Origin: Candidatus Pacearchaeota archaeon
GTDB taxonomy: Archaea; Nanobdellota; Nanobdellia; Pacearchaeales; GW2011-AR1
DNA length: 59,036 nucleotides
Direction of reading: 5' to 3'
Assembly (NCBI GenBank): GCA_018304025.1
Contig: JAGVXA010000003.1
Location: forward strand, 1 to 59,036
Under the pieces are notes generated by a model. The model saw nothing but the letters and a program-made list of their open reading frames with translations. It did no database searches and was not told the origin of the DNA. Within the stretch, counting starts at the first letter, position 1. Each line of letters opens with the position of its first letter. Shown here piece after piece: positions 18,538-26,757 of this stretch. A program made the position numbers and the translations under genes.

Positions 18538-18735
18538 TTATTTTTCTCCTTGAGCAAGACGATTTAATTTATTTTGAGATTCTAATTTTGCACGCAATTC
18601 TTTTGAATATATTTCTGAATAGTCTTCAAGTCTTGCCTGCTGTAGTGCATAACCACAAGTACATATGCCGTCTTCAGGACTGCCATTGTTTAAAGGGGAA
18701 TAAATTGCACAAGCCCCGTCGTGATTGTATTTCAT
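18538..18735 (-). CDS. Small putative metal-binding protein, paralog B
   Basis: 'NHDGACAIYSPLNNGSPEDGICTCGYALQQ...YSKELRAKLESQ' parallels the adjacent ORF. Confidence 0.7.
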   Translation of the reverse strand: MKYNHDGACAIYSPLNNGSPEDGICTCGYALQQARLEDYSEIYSKELRAKLESQNKLNRLAQGEK

Positions 18736-18802
18736 TTGTTTTCCTATTGGTTTCTTTCTTCGATTCGCTCTTGCTCGCTCTTCCTCGAAACTCGTCGGCT
18801 CG

Positions 18803-19207
18803 CTACGACGAACGAAGAGAAGAAGATTTTTCAGAGCCGAGTTTCTTTAGTCTTTCTTTATCGTCTAAATTCAGGGCTTGGATTTGGAGGGAACTTGGAT
18901 GAAACCAAACTGCAACTTTTGTTCCGTCTTTCTTTGTCCTGTTTATATTTTCAAGGGAAACCCGCGTTCTCTTTAAATCGATTTGCTCGATTTTTGCTTT
19001 CTTCTTCTTGAAGGAACCGCGCATAACAAGCACTTCATCCCCTTTCCTTAGGGGAAGACTACGTTTGCTATGCTTTTGTCTTAATGACTTTGAAAGATTT
19101 GAATTTAAAAACTTATGCCTTGTATGTAATGGTGCGTTGTGTCTGAATTTTCTCTGCTTTCTTGGTTGAACGCTTGATTTCCAGGAGGATGTGAATTTTC
19201 TTTTCAT
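18803..19207 (-). CDS. 50S ribosomal protein L24 (uL24)
   Basis: 'HNAPLHTRHKFLNSNLSKSLRQKHSKRSLPLRKGDEVLVMRGSFKKKKAKIEQIDLKRTRVSLEN'. Confidence 0.93.
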   Translation of the reverse strand: MKRKFTSSWKSSVQPRKQRKFRHNAPLHTRHKFLNSNLSKSLRQKHSKRSLPLRKGDEVLVMRGSFKKKKAKIEQIDLKRTRVSLENINRTKKDGTKVAVWFHPSSLQIQALNLDDKERLKKLGSEKSSSLRSS

Positions 19208-19208
19208 T

Positions 19209-19514
19209 TTACGCTGTTGCCTCCTTCTTTAATTGAATTGCGGATCTGGCTTTCCCCGGCGAGTTGATTTTTGCTTCTATGGACAAGACCTTATTAATTT
19301 CTCTCCGTTCATACTCTCTAAAACCTTCACCGGTAGCACCCTCAAAAACATCTAATGCTCGCAGAATCATCTCTCCGTAAAATTGTCTAATCGATCTTTT
19401 TGTAGAATCTGATAGATTTTCTCTTGAGATTGCGCCCCTATAACATTGATAATAATCATTGATATTTTTTATTACCATAGTTGCTATTTGTATGTCTTGT
19501 TGAGTTGTTTTCAT
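19209..19514 (-). CDS. Small uncharacterised protein between L24 and L14
   Basis: 101-aa ORF, 4-nt overlap with L14 and 1-nt gap to L24. Confidence 0.6.
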   Translation of the reverse strand: MKTTQQDIQIATMVIKNINDYYQCYRGAISRENLSDSTKRSIRQFYGEMILRALDVFEGATGEGFREYERREINKVLSIEAKINSPGKARSAIQLKKEATA

Positions 19515-19912
19515 AATACAAACTGAGCAATCTTAGCCACAGACGGCCAACGCTCCTGGACCTCCCTTGCTACTGGACCTTTAATCTGAGTTCCTTTTGG
19601 GTTTCCTTTTTCGTCTTTTAACAAAGCTACTGCGTTGTCTTCGAAGCAGACTCTTTCTCCAGTTAATCTTCTGTATGGTTTTTTCTGGCGGATAACTATT
19701 GCGTCGAAGACTTGCCCTTTCATGTCTAATTTTCCTGCTCTGACTGAGACTTTGACGTGGTCTGCGACTTTTGCGTATTGCTGTCTTCCTTTTGTTGATT
19801 TTCCGTGCTTCACTCCGGTTATTCTTACAATTCTTGCTCCGCTGTTATCTGCTGCGACGACGTTTGCGCCGAGGTTTAATCCGCGTGTTATTTTTGCTGT
19901 TATTGCTTTCAT
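19511..19912 (-). CDS. 50S ribosomal protein L14 (uL14)
   Basis: 'LNLGANVVAADNSGARIVRITGVKHG...VSVRAGKLDMKGQVFDAIVIRQKKPYRRLTGERVCFEDNAVALLKDEKGNPKGTQIKGPVAREVQERWPSVAKIAQFVL'. Confidence 0.96.
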   Translation of the reverse strand: MKAITAKITRGLNLGANVVAADNSGARIVRITGVKHGKSTKGRQQYAKVADHVKVSVRAGKLDMKGQVFDAIVIRQKKPYRRLTGERVCFEDNAVALLKDEKGNPKGTQIKGPVAREVQERWPSVAKIAQFVL

Positions 19913-20154
19913 GCTCTTGCTCTCCTAGGGATTTCAATTATTCCTGAATCTTGATTAAATATACAGTCGAGATATTTTTGCGGCTGCGAGCAGACAGTAA
20001 AGAATTGATCTTCAGTCAGCCCTTTGGCGCATCCTTCATAAGAAAGAGGGCAGATGCCATAATTATCTTGGATTTGATTTCCTGCTCTTCTACTCTCTTC
20101 CTGCTCTGCTATTGCTGCGCTTTCTAATAACGATTTGTTTGCAAGAGGATTCAT
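19909..20154 (-). CDS. Small four-Cys protein between L14 and S17
   Basis: 'GICPLSYEGCAKGLTEDQFFTVCSQPQKYLDCIF'; 4-nt overlaps with both neighbours. Confidence 0.6.
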   Translation of the reverse strand: MNPLANKSLLESAAIAEQEESRRAGNQIQDNYGICPLSYEGCAKGLTEDQFFTVCSQPQKYLDCIFNQDSGIIEIPRRARA

Positions 20155-20480
20155 TGTTTTTTCTCCGCGGATTTAATTTTTTTGACAACGATAAAATGAA
20201 TTATTTTAGAAAGCGGGCGGCATTCTCGGACTTGGACTAAATCGCCTATTTGAATTTGGTCTGCTAATTCGTCGGGCAGGCGCGCGTGAATTCGCGTTTT
20301 TGTCTTTGCGAATCTTTCGTATTTTTGAATGTAAATTGTTCTCTCGAATTCAATTGCTATTCTCTTTGGGAATTTTCTTGTTACGATTCCCTCGAAAGTT
20401 CTTCCTCTAGATGGCAAGCTAGTTTTAACTAAGTTTGATTCTTTTTTTTCTATTTGTTTCTCTACTTGTTTCTTCTTCAT
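20151..20480 (-). CDS. 30S ribosomal protein S17 (uS17)
   Basis: 'RGRTFEGIVTRKFPKRIAIEFERTIYIQKYERFAKTKTRIHARLPDELADQIQIGDLVQVRECRPLSKIIHFIVVK'. Confidence 0.93.
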   Translation of the reverse strand: MKKKQVEKQIEKKESNLVKTSLPSRGRTFEGIVTRKFPKRIAIEFERTIYIQKYERFAKTKTRIHARLPDELADQIQIGDLVQVRECRPLSKIIHFIVVKKIKSAEKKQ

Positions 20481-20512
20481 TTTTCCATTTTGCCATTTCT
20501 CCTCTTTTCCGG

Positions 20513-20809
20513 TTAATCGCTGATTGTGTCTTCAGAGAAACCGAGTTGGACAAGAAAAGGTTTTACTTTTTTCTTGTGGTCTCCCTGCAGTTCGACGACG
20601 CCGTTTTTCAACGTGCCGCCGCAAGCAAGCTTTTCCTTAAGGCTTTTCGCCACGGACTTGACATCCACGTGCTTGTCAAACCCTTCGACAAGAGTTATTT
20701 TCTTGCCGTAACGCCTTGTTACAAGCGTAACCTTTATCTGCTGCTCGCTTTTCGCGATTTCCTCGAATACATCGGATTCAGTTGGCAAACCGAATTCGTT
20801 TTCATTCAT
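20513..20809 (-). CDS. Translation initiation factor SUI1/eIF1 homolog
   Basis: 'IKVTLVTRRYGKKITLVEGFD...VKSVAKSLKEKLACGGTLKNGVVELQGDHKKKVKPFLVQLGF'. Confidence 0.94.
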   Translation of the reverse strand: MNENEFGLPTESDVFEEIAKSEQQIKVTLVTRRYGKKITLVEGFDKHVDVKSVAKSLKEKLACGGTLKNGVVELQGDHKKKVKPFLVQLGFSEDTISD

Positions 20810-21012
20810 TTATGTTTGTTCAACTCCTCCTCTTTCGAGGTTTTGTTGAATGTTAATAGGCGTGAAATTGCCCTTTTAATTTCTTTGGTTTTTGCATTTG
20901 TTTTATTTGCTGTGACGTTTGCTTTTACAAGTTCTAACTTTAGTTCTTTGAGTTTTTCGCTGCGTTCTTTCTGGGATAATTTTCTTGCTTCTTTGGATTT
21001 TAGGATTGCCAT
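20806..21012 (-). CDS. 50S ribosomal protein L29 (uL29)
   Basis: 'MAILKSKEARKLSQKERSEKLKELKLELVKANV...KTKEIKRAISRLLTF'; start moved to the internal ATG at 21012. Confidence 0.9.
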   Translation of the reverse strand: MAILKSKEARKLSQKERSEKLKELKLELVKANVTANKTNAKTKEIKRAISRLLTFNKTSKEEELNKHK

Positions 21013-21013
21013 T

Positions 21014-21727
21014 TTATTCCTTCTTCTCCTTTTTCTTTGTTGATTTTTTCTTTGCAGTTTCTTTAGATTTTTCTTCTGTTTTTTCAGGAGGATTATGCAT
21101 TTCATGAACGTTTACTTTTATTTCGTCTGTTAATGCTTTGTCTACGATAATTCTGTCGTGAATGTGCGCATTTGGCGGAAGAATAAATACTTTGACTCCG
21201 ACAACTCCGAGTGCTGTTGTTGCCTGCGCCTGCGCTTTGTCGACGACTTTTGCAGGGTCGCCTGTTTTTTTCAAGTATCCCTGCGAGAATCTCCAGGAGC
21301 GGGCTCTTTCGGAAGGAAGTTTTCCTGAGAGAACTAATTCAGCGCCCATTGCGCCTGACTTCATTATCTGCTGAAGCATTTTGTATGCAATAACTTTGAA
21401 TTTCAGCGAGCCTTTTCTTTCGAGCATTAACGCGATGTCGTCTGCTACTAGCTGCGCGTCTAATGAAGAGTCGATAATCTCTTTAATTTCGATGTGCGGG
21501 TTGTCGAGCTTGAATCTTTTTTTAAGAAATCTAGTTAATTGATCTATTTTTTCTCCTTTTCTTCCGATGACTTGCCCTGGCTTGGAAGTTGCCACGACGA
21601 TTTTCTCGCCGACAGGGGTGTATTCAATTGTTACTGAACTGATTCTTCCTTTTCCTAATTCATTTATGATATATTCTTTCACGCCGAATTCTTCTTTCTT
21701 GAATGTTACGAATTTTTTTTCTTCCAT
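21014..21727 (-). CDS. 30S ribosomal protein S3 (uS3)
   Basis: KH region 'TSKPGQVIGRKGEKIDQLTRFLKKRFKLDNPHIEIKEI', 'SGKLPSERARSWRFSQGYLKKTGDPA'. Confidence 0.95.
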   Translation of the reverse strand: MEEKKFVTFKKEEFGVKEYIINELGKGRISSVTIEYTPVGEKIVVATSKPGQVIGRKGEKIDQLTRFLKKRFKLDNPHIEIKEIIDSSLDAQLVADDIALMLERKGSLKFKVIAYKMLQQIMKSGAMGAELVLSGKLPSERARSWRFSQGYLKKTGDPAKVVDKAQAQATTALGVVGVKVFILPPNAHIHDRIIVDKALTDEIKVNVHEMHNPPEKTEEKSKETAKKKSTKKKEKKE

Positions 21728-21728
21728 T

Positions 21729-21980
21729 TTATTCTGATTGGCTCCTTGTTTCTGTTATTGGAAAACGGGCTGGTTTTAGAGTTATCATTCTTCCACCTTT
21801 GCGACGATTGCTGCCCGAAGCGTGGCCTCTGTAATAAATAGTTATCCCGTTATTTGGACCGATTGCTTCGTTGTAGGTTCTTTGATGGATATTTAGATAT
21901 CCTCCGAGCGGACGAGTCATGCAATTAATCCAATTAATCTGCTCGTCGTTAAGTTCTACTGGTCTTTGTTGTGTTTCCAT
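21729..21980 (-). CDS. Small uncharacterised protein between S3 and L22
   Basis: 83-aa ORF with 1-nt spacing on both sides. Confidence 0.6.
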   Translation of the reverse strand: METQQRPVELNDEQINWINCMTRPLGGYLNIHQRTYNEAIGPNNGITIYYRGHASGSNRRKGGRMITLKPARFPITETRSQSE

Positions 21981-21981
21981 T

Positions 21982-22569
21982 TTATTTTCTTACCTCTCTT
22001 GCTTTTAATATTACGTTTGTCCTTTTTCCTTTTACGCTTCCTCTTCGCATTGGGCGAGCTGCCCAGCATGCTGAAGCGAATGTGATTCTTGTGTTTTCTA
22101 ATTCCATCTGATTAACTATTACGTTGCCCTTTAAGGATTTAAGGATGCTGATGAAAAGTTTTGAAGCGTTGACAGGATACCTGCCGGACATTATTCCTTT
22201 TCCTTTTCTGTGGGGAATTTCGCCTTTGAAAGGAATTACTTTTTTTAATTTGATGACTTGCTCTAAATAATTGATTGATTCGTCAATTGATTTGTTTTTT
22301 ATGAAAGAGCAAATATACATCGCGTGTTTTTTTGACATGTGAACCGCAAGTCCTCTTGCAATTGCCTCGTCTTTTTTTGTCAGCTTTGGCTGTTCTTTCT
22401 TTGGCTCTTTCTTTTTTTCGGGGGAAGTCGTTATTTGGGATTCGGGGGAAGTCGTTATTTTAGAAGAATCCTCGACGGGAATTGCTGTTGTTTTAGCTTC
22501 GTTTTTGATTGATTGCCCTGCTACTTTAGATTTTTTTTCTTCTATAGGTTGTGATATTTGTGTTGTCAT
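21982..22569 (-). CDS. 50S ribosomal protein L22 (uL22) with Lys/Glu-rich N-terminal extension
   Basis: 'FKGEIPHRKGKGIMSGRYPVNASKLFISILKSLKGN...ASACWAARPMRRGSVKGKRTNVILKAREV'; start set at ATG 22569. Confidence 0.9.
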   Translation of the reverse strand: MTTQISQPIEEKKSKVAGQSIKNEAKTTAIPVEDSSKITTSPESQITTSPEKKKEPKKEQPKLTKKDEAIARGLAVHMSKKHAMYICSFIKNKSIDESINYLEQVIKLKKVIPFKGEIPHRKGKGIMSGRYPVNASKLFISILKSLKGNVIVNQMELENTRITFASACWAARPMRRGSVKGKRTNVILKAREVRK

Positions 22570-22570
22570 T

Positions 22571-22984
22571 TTATTTCTTTGCGGCTCTGCTTGATTTAGT
22601 TGCTCCGATTCCTGCGCTTCCGTGAGACACTTTTGCTCTGGTTGGCGCGAATTCGCCAAGACGATGCCCAATCATTTCGTGCGTTATGGATATGTCCTGG
22701 AATGTTTTTCCGTTGTGGATTCCGATTGTGAATCCTACTAATTTAGGAACTATGACGATATCTCTCAAATGCGTCTTGATTTTCTTTTTTCTTTCTATTT
22801 TTATTTCGCAGCGCTTGATGAATTTTTCTATTACGCTGAAGTTTCTCAGAACAGAACGCCTTGCTCTTGAATCGAGGAATTTTGCAGATTCTCTTACGTC
22901 TAATTCTTTTAGTTTTTCTACTGGCTGCCCTCGGTAAAATTGTTCTTTTGATTCTACTTCGACTTTGTTTTCTTGTATTGCCAT
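22571..22984 (-). CDS. 30S ribosomal protein S19 (uS19)
   Basis: 'KTHLRDIVIVPKLVGFTIGIHNGKTFQDISITHEMIGHRLGEFAPTRAKVSHGSAGIGATKSSRAAKK'. Confidence 0.95.
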   Translation of the reverse strand: MAIQENKVEVESKEQFYRGQPVEKLKELDVRESAKFLDSRARRSVLRNFSVIEKFIKRCEIKIERKKKIKTHLRDIVIVPKLVGFTIGIHNGKTFQDISITHEMIGHRLGEFAPTRAKVSHGSAGIGATKSSRAAKK

Positions 22985-22985
22985 T

Positions 22986-23681
22986 TTACTTCACGTGTCC
23001 TGTTCTTCTTGGGCGAACGTGCCCGACTTTTCTTCCCGGAGGAGCGTTTCTCTTCGAGATTTTTGGCTTAGGACGCTTTCCTCTACCAGAACCGAAAGGA
23101 TGATCGATTGCGTTAACTTTGACTGCTGATGTTCTAGGCCATAATTTATTCCGAGATTTCATCTTGTGATGTTTCTTGCCTGCTGTGACAAATGGTTTTA
23201 ATCCTCTGCCTTCGCCTGCTACGACGCCGATAATTGCCCTGCAATTTCCGTTTAAGACTGCTTCTTTTCTGTTCGGCATGATTACTATGATTTTGTCTTT
23301 TTGTTTTTTAGATAATAAAGCTGATGTTCCAGCTGCGCGCATCATTTTACCGCCGTCGCCAGGATTTGTTTCAATGTTGTAAATTTGTGATGTTACTGGA
23401 ATGTCTTTTAATTGGAGGATGCTTCCGGTTTCTGGCTTGCCCTGTCCTACTGAAATTTTCTGCCCGACGTATGCGTTGTTGAAGGCAGGCAAAAATGCAA
23501 TTTCATCTTTAAGATGTATTTTCATAAGCGGAGCTGAGTGCGCTGCTGAATGAAGAATTTTTACAATTTCTGCTTCGCCTGTTTTTGTGGGGAATTTTAT
23601 TCTGTAAATGTACGCCTGCTTTCTGACTCTGTAAGTCATTGAACCTGCTCCCCGTGCCTGCTGAATTATTCTCTTTCCCAT
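22986..23681 (-). CDS. 50S ribosomal protein L2 (uL2)
   Basis: 'GKRIIQQARGAGSMTYRVRKQAYIYRIKFPTKTGEAEIVKILHS...AVNAIDHPFGSG' (protein: VKVNAIDHPFGSGRGKRPKPKISKRNAPPGRKVGHVRPRRTGH). Confidence 0.96.
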   Translation of the reverse strand: MGKRIIQQARGAGSMTYRVRKQAYIYRIKFPTKTGEAEIVKILHSAAHSAPLMKIHLKDEIAFLPAFNNAYVGQKISVGQGKPETGSILQLKDIPVTSQIYNIETNPGDGGKMMRAAGTSALLSKKQKDKIIVIMPNRKEAVLNGNCRAIIGVVAGEGRGLKPFVTAGKKHHKMKSRNKLWPRTSAVKVNAIDHPFGSGRGKRPKPKISKRNAPPGRKVGHVRPRRTGHVK

Positions 23682-23682
23682 A

Positions 23683-23946
23683 TTATTTTCTTACTCCATT
23701 TAACAACTGATTTAAATTTACAGCGTAAACTCTTCTGTCTATATCTCTGTCAAGCGGATCGTAAAATCCTGGCTTAGAGTTTGTCAAAAATCCATCGCAA
23801 ACAAGCCGCCCTATAACGCCTTCGCCTGCCTGATAAATAAAGCTCCACTCTCCTCTTGGGTCTTCTTCTGAAGAGATGAATCTCCCTTTAATTTTTCTTT
23901 CTGTTCCGTTTGCTTCAATTACCGGGAGTTCTACATAATTTGCCAT
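23683..23946 (-). CDS. Small uncharacterised protein between L2 and L23
   Basis: 87-aa ORF, 1-nt spacing on both sides. Confidence 0.6.
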   Translation of the reverse strand: MANYVELPVIEANGTERKIKGRFISSEEDPRGEWSFIYQAGEGVIGRLVCDGFLTNSKPGFYDPLDRDIDRRVYAVNLNQLLNGVRK

Positions 23947-23947
23947 T

Positions 23948-24190
23948 TTATATCATCCCCAGCTTTGTAGCGACGTCAATTGCCGGGTTCTCCTTTGTGA
24001 GTTTTATGTATGCTACTTTTTGGTTTCTTCGAATTAATGTTCTGACTGATTCTACTTTTACATTGAAGATATTTTCAAATTCTTTTCTGATTTGGTTTTT
24101 GTCTGCTGTTTTTTCTGTTTCGAATATCAGCGTGTTGTCTATATCGACGAGTTTTACTGCTTTTTCTGAGGTGATTGGTTTGAGAATCAT
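23948..24190 (-). CDS. 50S ribosomal protein L23 (uL23)
   Basis: 'ILKPITSEKAVKLVDIDNTLIFETEKTADKNQIRKEFENIFNVKVESVRTLIRRNQKVAYIKL'. Confidence 0.93.
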   Translation of the reverse strand: MILKPITSEKAVKLVDIDNTLIFETEKTADKNQIRKEFENIFNVKVESVRTLIRRNQKVAYIKLTKENPAIDVATKLGMI

Positions 24191-24540
24191 TTTGTTTGTG
24201 CTAACTCCTGTTCTGCTTTTTTAATTGTATGATAAATTCTTCTTGCTTGAATTCTTTCAGATACATTTCCATAAAATGGATCTAGCCTTTTTTTTCTGGT
24301 TGTGTCGTAACAAGTTATGTCTGTAGGAAGAGCGGCTGAAAATCCGATATCCTCGTTACGTATAAAATATAAAAAGACTCTAAGGTCATCAGTGGAAACT
24401 TGCTGTATATAACGGGCCAAAGCTGTATAACCTTCAGGTATATTTTCTCCCAAATCGGATTCTTTGCAAATATAGTATATTCTTTCCTTTACATCTTTGC
24501 AGAATTTCCCAGGAGTTAAGTCAATTTTTCTGTGTTTCAT
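24187..24540 (-). CDS. Small uncharacterised protein between L23 and L4
   Basis: 117-aa ORF with 4-nt overlaps on both sides. Confidence 0.6.
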   Translation of the reverse strand: MKHRKIDLTPGKFCKDVKERIYYICKESDLGENIPEGYTALARYIQQVSTDDLRVFLYFIRNEDIGFSAALPTDITCYDTTRKKRLDPFYGNVSERIQARRIYHTIKKAEQELAQTK

Positions 24541-25295
24541 TTTAGTTCCTCCAGAGATTTTTTAGTGTAAATTGTTAATCTTCCCAGAGGGAACAAATCT
24601 GAAATTGAAACATCTTCTGTGGATTTTACGTCGAGTCCTTTGAATTTTTGCTTTTCGTCTTTTGATTTGACTATTAAAATTCCTGCATTTGATTTATATT
24701 TTCTTCCCCTTCTGCTTCCTTTTCCTGCTCTGACTACTTTGTTCTTGAAGATTAAATTTTTGAATTCTGGGTAGATTGATTCTAATGTTTGTTTTAACTG
24801 TTTTGTTTTTTCCGGCAGAGATTCGATTACAACTGGGGCGTGAGTTATTTTTTCTATTGAAGAGTATCTTTGTGCGATTAATTCTTTATTTGACGTCGCT
24901 GCTATTGCGGAATTCATTGCTAATTTTATTTCTTTCTGGTTGATTTTCTTTTCCTTGCCGATTCCTTTTGGGGGGTGGGCTCTTCGTCCGCCTCGCGCTC
25001 CTGAAACTTCTGCGCCAACCCAGAAAAATTGAGTTCCTCGACGCCACATTGTTTTTCTCGGCGCTCTTGAAATTCCTCTTCCGTAGTGCCCTTTCCAGTC
25101 GTGTCTTTTGTGGGAGATTGTTCCGGATGCAGAGTGCCTTTTTCCTGCCTTGAAATAATTTGCATACGGCTGGATTAGTTTGTTCACTTCGAAATATTTT
25201 TGGGCTAGGTCCTCTCTAATTTTTGCTGAGAATACTTCTGGAAGTTCTATTTCTGATTTCTTTTTTCCGCTGGAGTCGAAGAGTGTTGTTTTCAT
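24537..25295 (-). CDS. 50S ribosomal protein L4 (uL4)
   Basis: 'AGKRHSASGTISHKRHDWKGHYGRGISRAPRKTMWRRGTQFFWVGAEVSGARGGRRAHPPK'. Confidence 0.95.
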   Translation of the reverse strand: MKTTLFDSSGKKKSEIELPEVFSAKIREDLAQKYFEVNKLIQPYANYFKAGKRHSASGTISHKRHDWKGHYGRGISRAPRKTMWRRGTQFFWVGAEVSGARGGRRAHPPKGIGKEKKINQKEIKLAMNSAIAATSNKELIAQRYSSIEKITHAPVVIESLPEKTKQLKQTLESIYPEFKNLIFKNKVVRAGKGSRRGRKYKSNAGILIVKSKDEKQKFKGLDVKSTEDVSISDLFPLGRLTIYTKKSLEELK

Positions 25296-26233
25296 TTGTT
25301 CAAAACCTCCACGAATTCGTATTTTGCTTTTTGTTTTAATTTTGTCGGGCGGAAGGAAGGAGTAAGCAAGATTTGTCTTTTTGCTGTGCCCTGAACAGAA
25401 CCCTTGAGAATTACATAAGAGGTTTTTATTCTTCCGTAGTGCGGGAAGCCGGATTTTAGATTGATGTCTTTTTCACTTATTTTTCCGAAGTATAATTTTT
25501 TTATGTTGTAATGCGTTCGCGTGAAAAAGCCCATTTGTCCTGCCATCGGAACCCGGAACATAACGTGAGCAGGATGCCAAGGACCGATAGAACCGATTTT
25601 TCTTACGCCTTTCTCTGACTTGTGGAATCTCAGTCCTGCTCCGAATCTTTTTATTGGGCCCTGCATTCCTTTTCCTCTTGTCAAGCCGTGAACATCTAAT
25701 AAGTCGTTTTTGAAGAATTCGTCGGGGGAAATTTCTTTTCCGATTAAAGGCTTGATGAATTCTAACTTATTTTCTGCATTGATTTGAAGTTCGATTAAAT
25801 CAGGTGATTTTTTTACGAAGGTTGTTTTTGGCAGAGAGTATGCTATGATTCTTACGTCGTCGTATTCATTTGGAATTGATTTTTCAAAGTCATTCAGTGT
25901 TTTTGGGATTTTTAGTTTGTGTTTTAGTTCTTTATCCTGCGAGACTATTACGTCTTTCAGAACTTTGCTGTTTTTGTAAAATCTGACTGAGAAGATTTTC
26001 ATGTTAGGAACTTCAAGAATTGTTACGGGAAGTATAAGTTGTTTTTTTTGAGTTAATGATTTGTCTGTCTGGTCTTTTACTGACGCAGAAGCCATTCCTG
26101 CTTTGTATGCGATAAATCCTAGAAGTCCTTTGGCAGAAATATGCTTGAAGTTTGCACTGGGTAAGAGCCTAGATGCTCTCTTTCTGGGCCAGTATTGAAG
26201 TGACCCTTTTCTCGGTCTTGATAATTTTCCCAT
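25292..26233 (-). CDS. 50S ribosomal protein L3 (uL3)
   Basis: 'RPRKGSLQYWPRKRASR...DVHGLTRGKGMQGPIKRFGAGLRFHKSEKGVRKIGSIGPWHPAHVMFRVPMAGQMGFFTRTHYN'. Confidence 0.95.
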   Translation of the reverse strand: MGKLSRPRKGSLQYWPRKRASRLLPSANFKHISAKGLLGFIAYKAGMASASVKDQTDKSLTQKKQLILPVTILEVPNMKIFSVRFYKNSKVLKDVIVSQDKELKHKLKIPKTLNDFEKSIPNEYDDVRIIAYSLPKTTFVKKSPDLIELQINAENKLEFIKPLIGKEISPDEFFKNDLLDVHGLTRGKGMQGPIKRFGAGLRFHKSEKGVRKIGSIGPWHPAHVMFRVPMAGQMGFFTRTHYNIKKLYFGKISEKDINLKSGFPHYGRIKTSYVILKGSVQGTAKRQILLTPSFRPTKLKQKAKYEFVEVLNK

Positions 26234-26346
26234 TTCTTATTTTCATTTTTAGTGCAACTCAACTATTTATCTTCCTTGTTATCAGCAAGGCAGATTCTAC
26301 AAGAAAGATGTGGATTTTTGGTTTATAAAGTTTGCGGGAGTGCAGA

Positions 26347-26544
26347 TTATCCTCTGTGCTTGAAAAATTCGATTTGGCGGAATCTTTTCATTACTTTCTC
26401 ATACGGGCCTTTGTCCACTAGGACTTTTGTCTTGGATTCATTAAGAAGGCGAAAATCGTATTTACTTACAGATTTTTCTAATTTAGCTTTTCCAGGATAT
26501 TTTTTCCACCTATTAGAAGATTTAAGTTTGTATTGAAGAACCAT
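26347..26544 (-). CDS. Small basic protein, uncharacterised
   Basis: 65-aa Lys-rich ORF; 'aaatttaaatatct' TATA-like sequence just upstream on the minus strand. Confidence 0.5.
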   Translation of the reverse strand: MVLQYKLKSSNRWKKYPGKAKLEKSVSKYDFRLLNESKTKVLVDKGPYEKVMKRFRQIEFFKHRG

Positions 26545-26578
26545 TAATTCATTAAGGGGAAGAGATATTTAAATTTTT

Positions 26579-26665
26579 TTAGATTGTTAGCTGGTAGATT
26601 GTTGCGAGATATCCGACTACAAGAATTGATGCTAGAGTGATTATTTCGATTATACGTTTGTTCAT
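26579..26665 (-). CDS. Possible 28-aa single-TM microprotein (absent from the ORF track)
   Basis: Read directly: MNKRIIEIITLASILVVGYLATIYQLTI*; positive N-terminus plus one hydrophobic helix; 'aaaatttaaatacc' TATA-like upstream on the minus strand. Confidence 0.45.
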   Translation of the reverse strand: MNKRIIEIITLASILVVGYLATIYQLTI

Positions 26666-26757
26666 GATTTATTTTTGCAAAAAAGGTATTTAAATTTTAG
26701 GAAGGGTTCAATCATAATTAGAGTTATTTTTTTATAGTCTGGATTATGTGTTTTAGC

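Noticed and set aside
20435-21043. 202-aa + strand ORF over SUI1/L29/S17 genes
   Set aside because: Antisense to three well-supported ribosomal/initiation genes, with Phe/Leu-rich reverse-complement composition.
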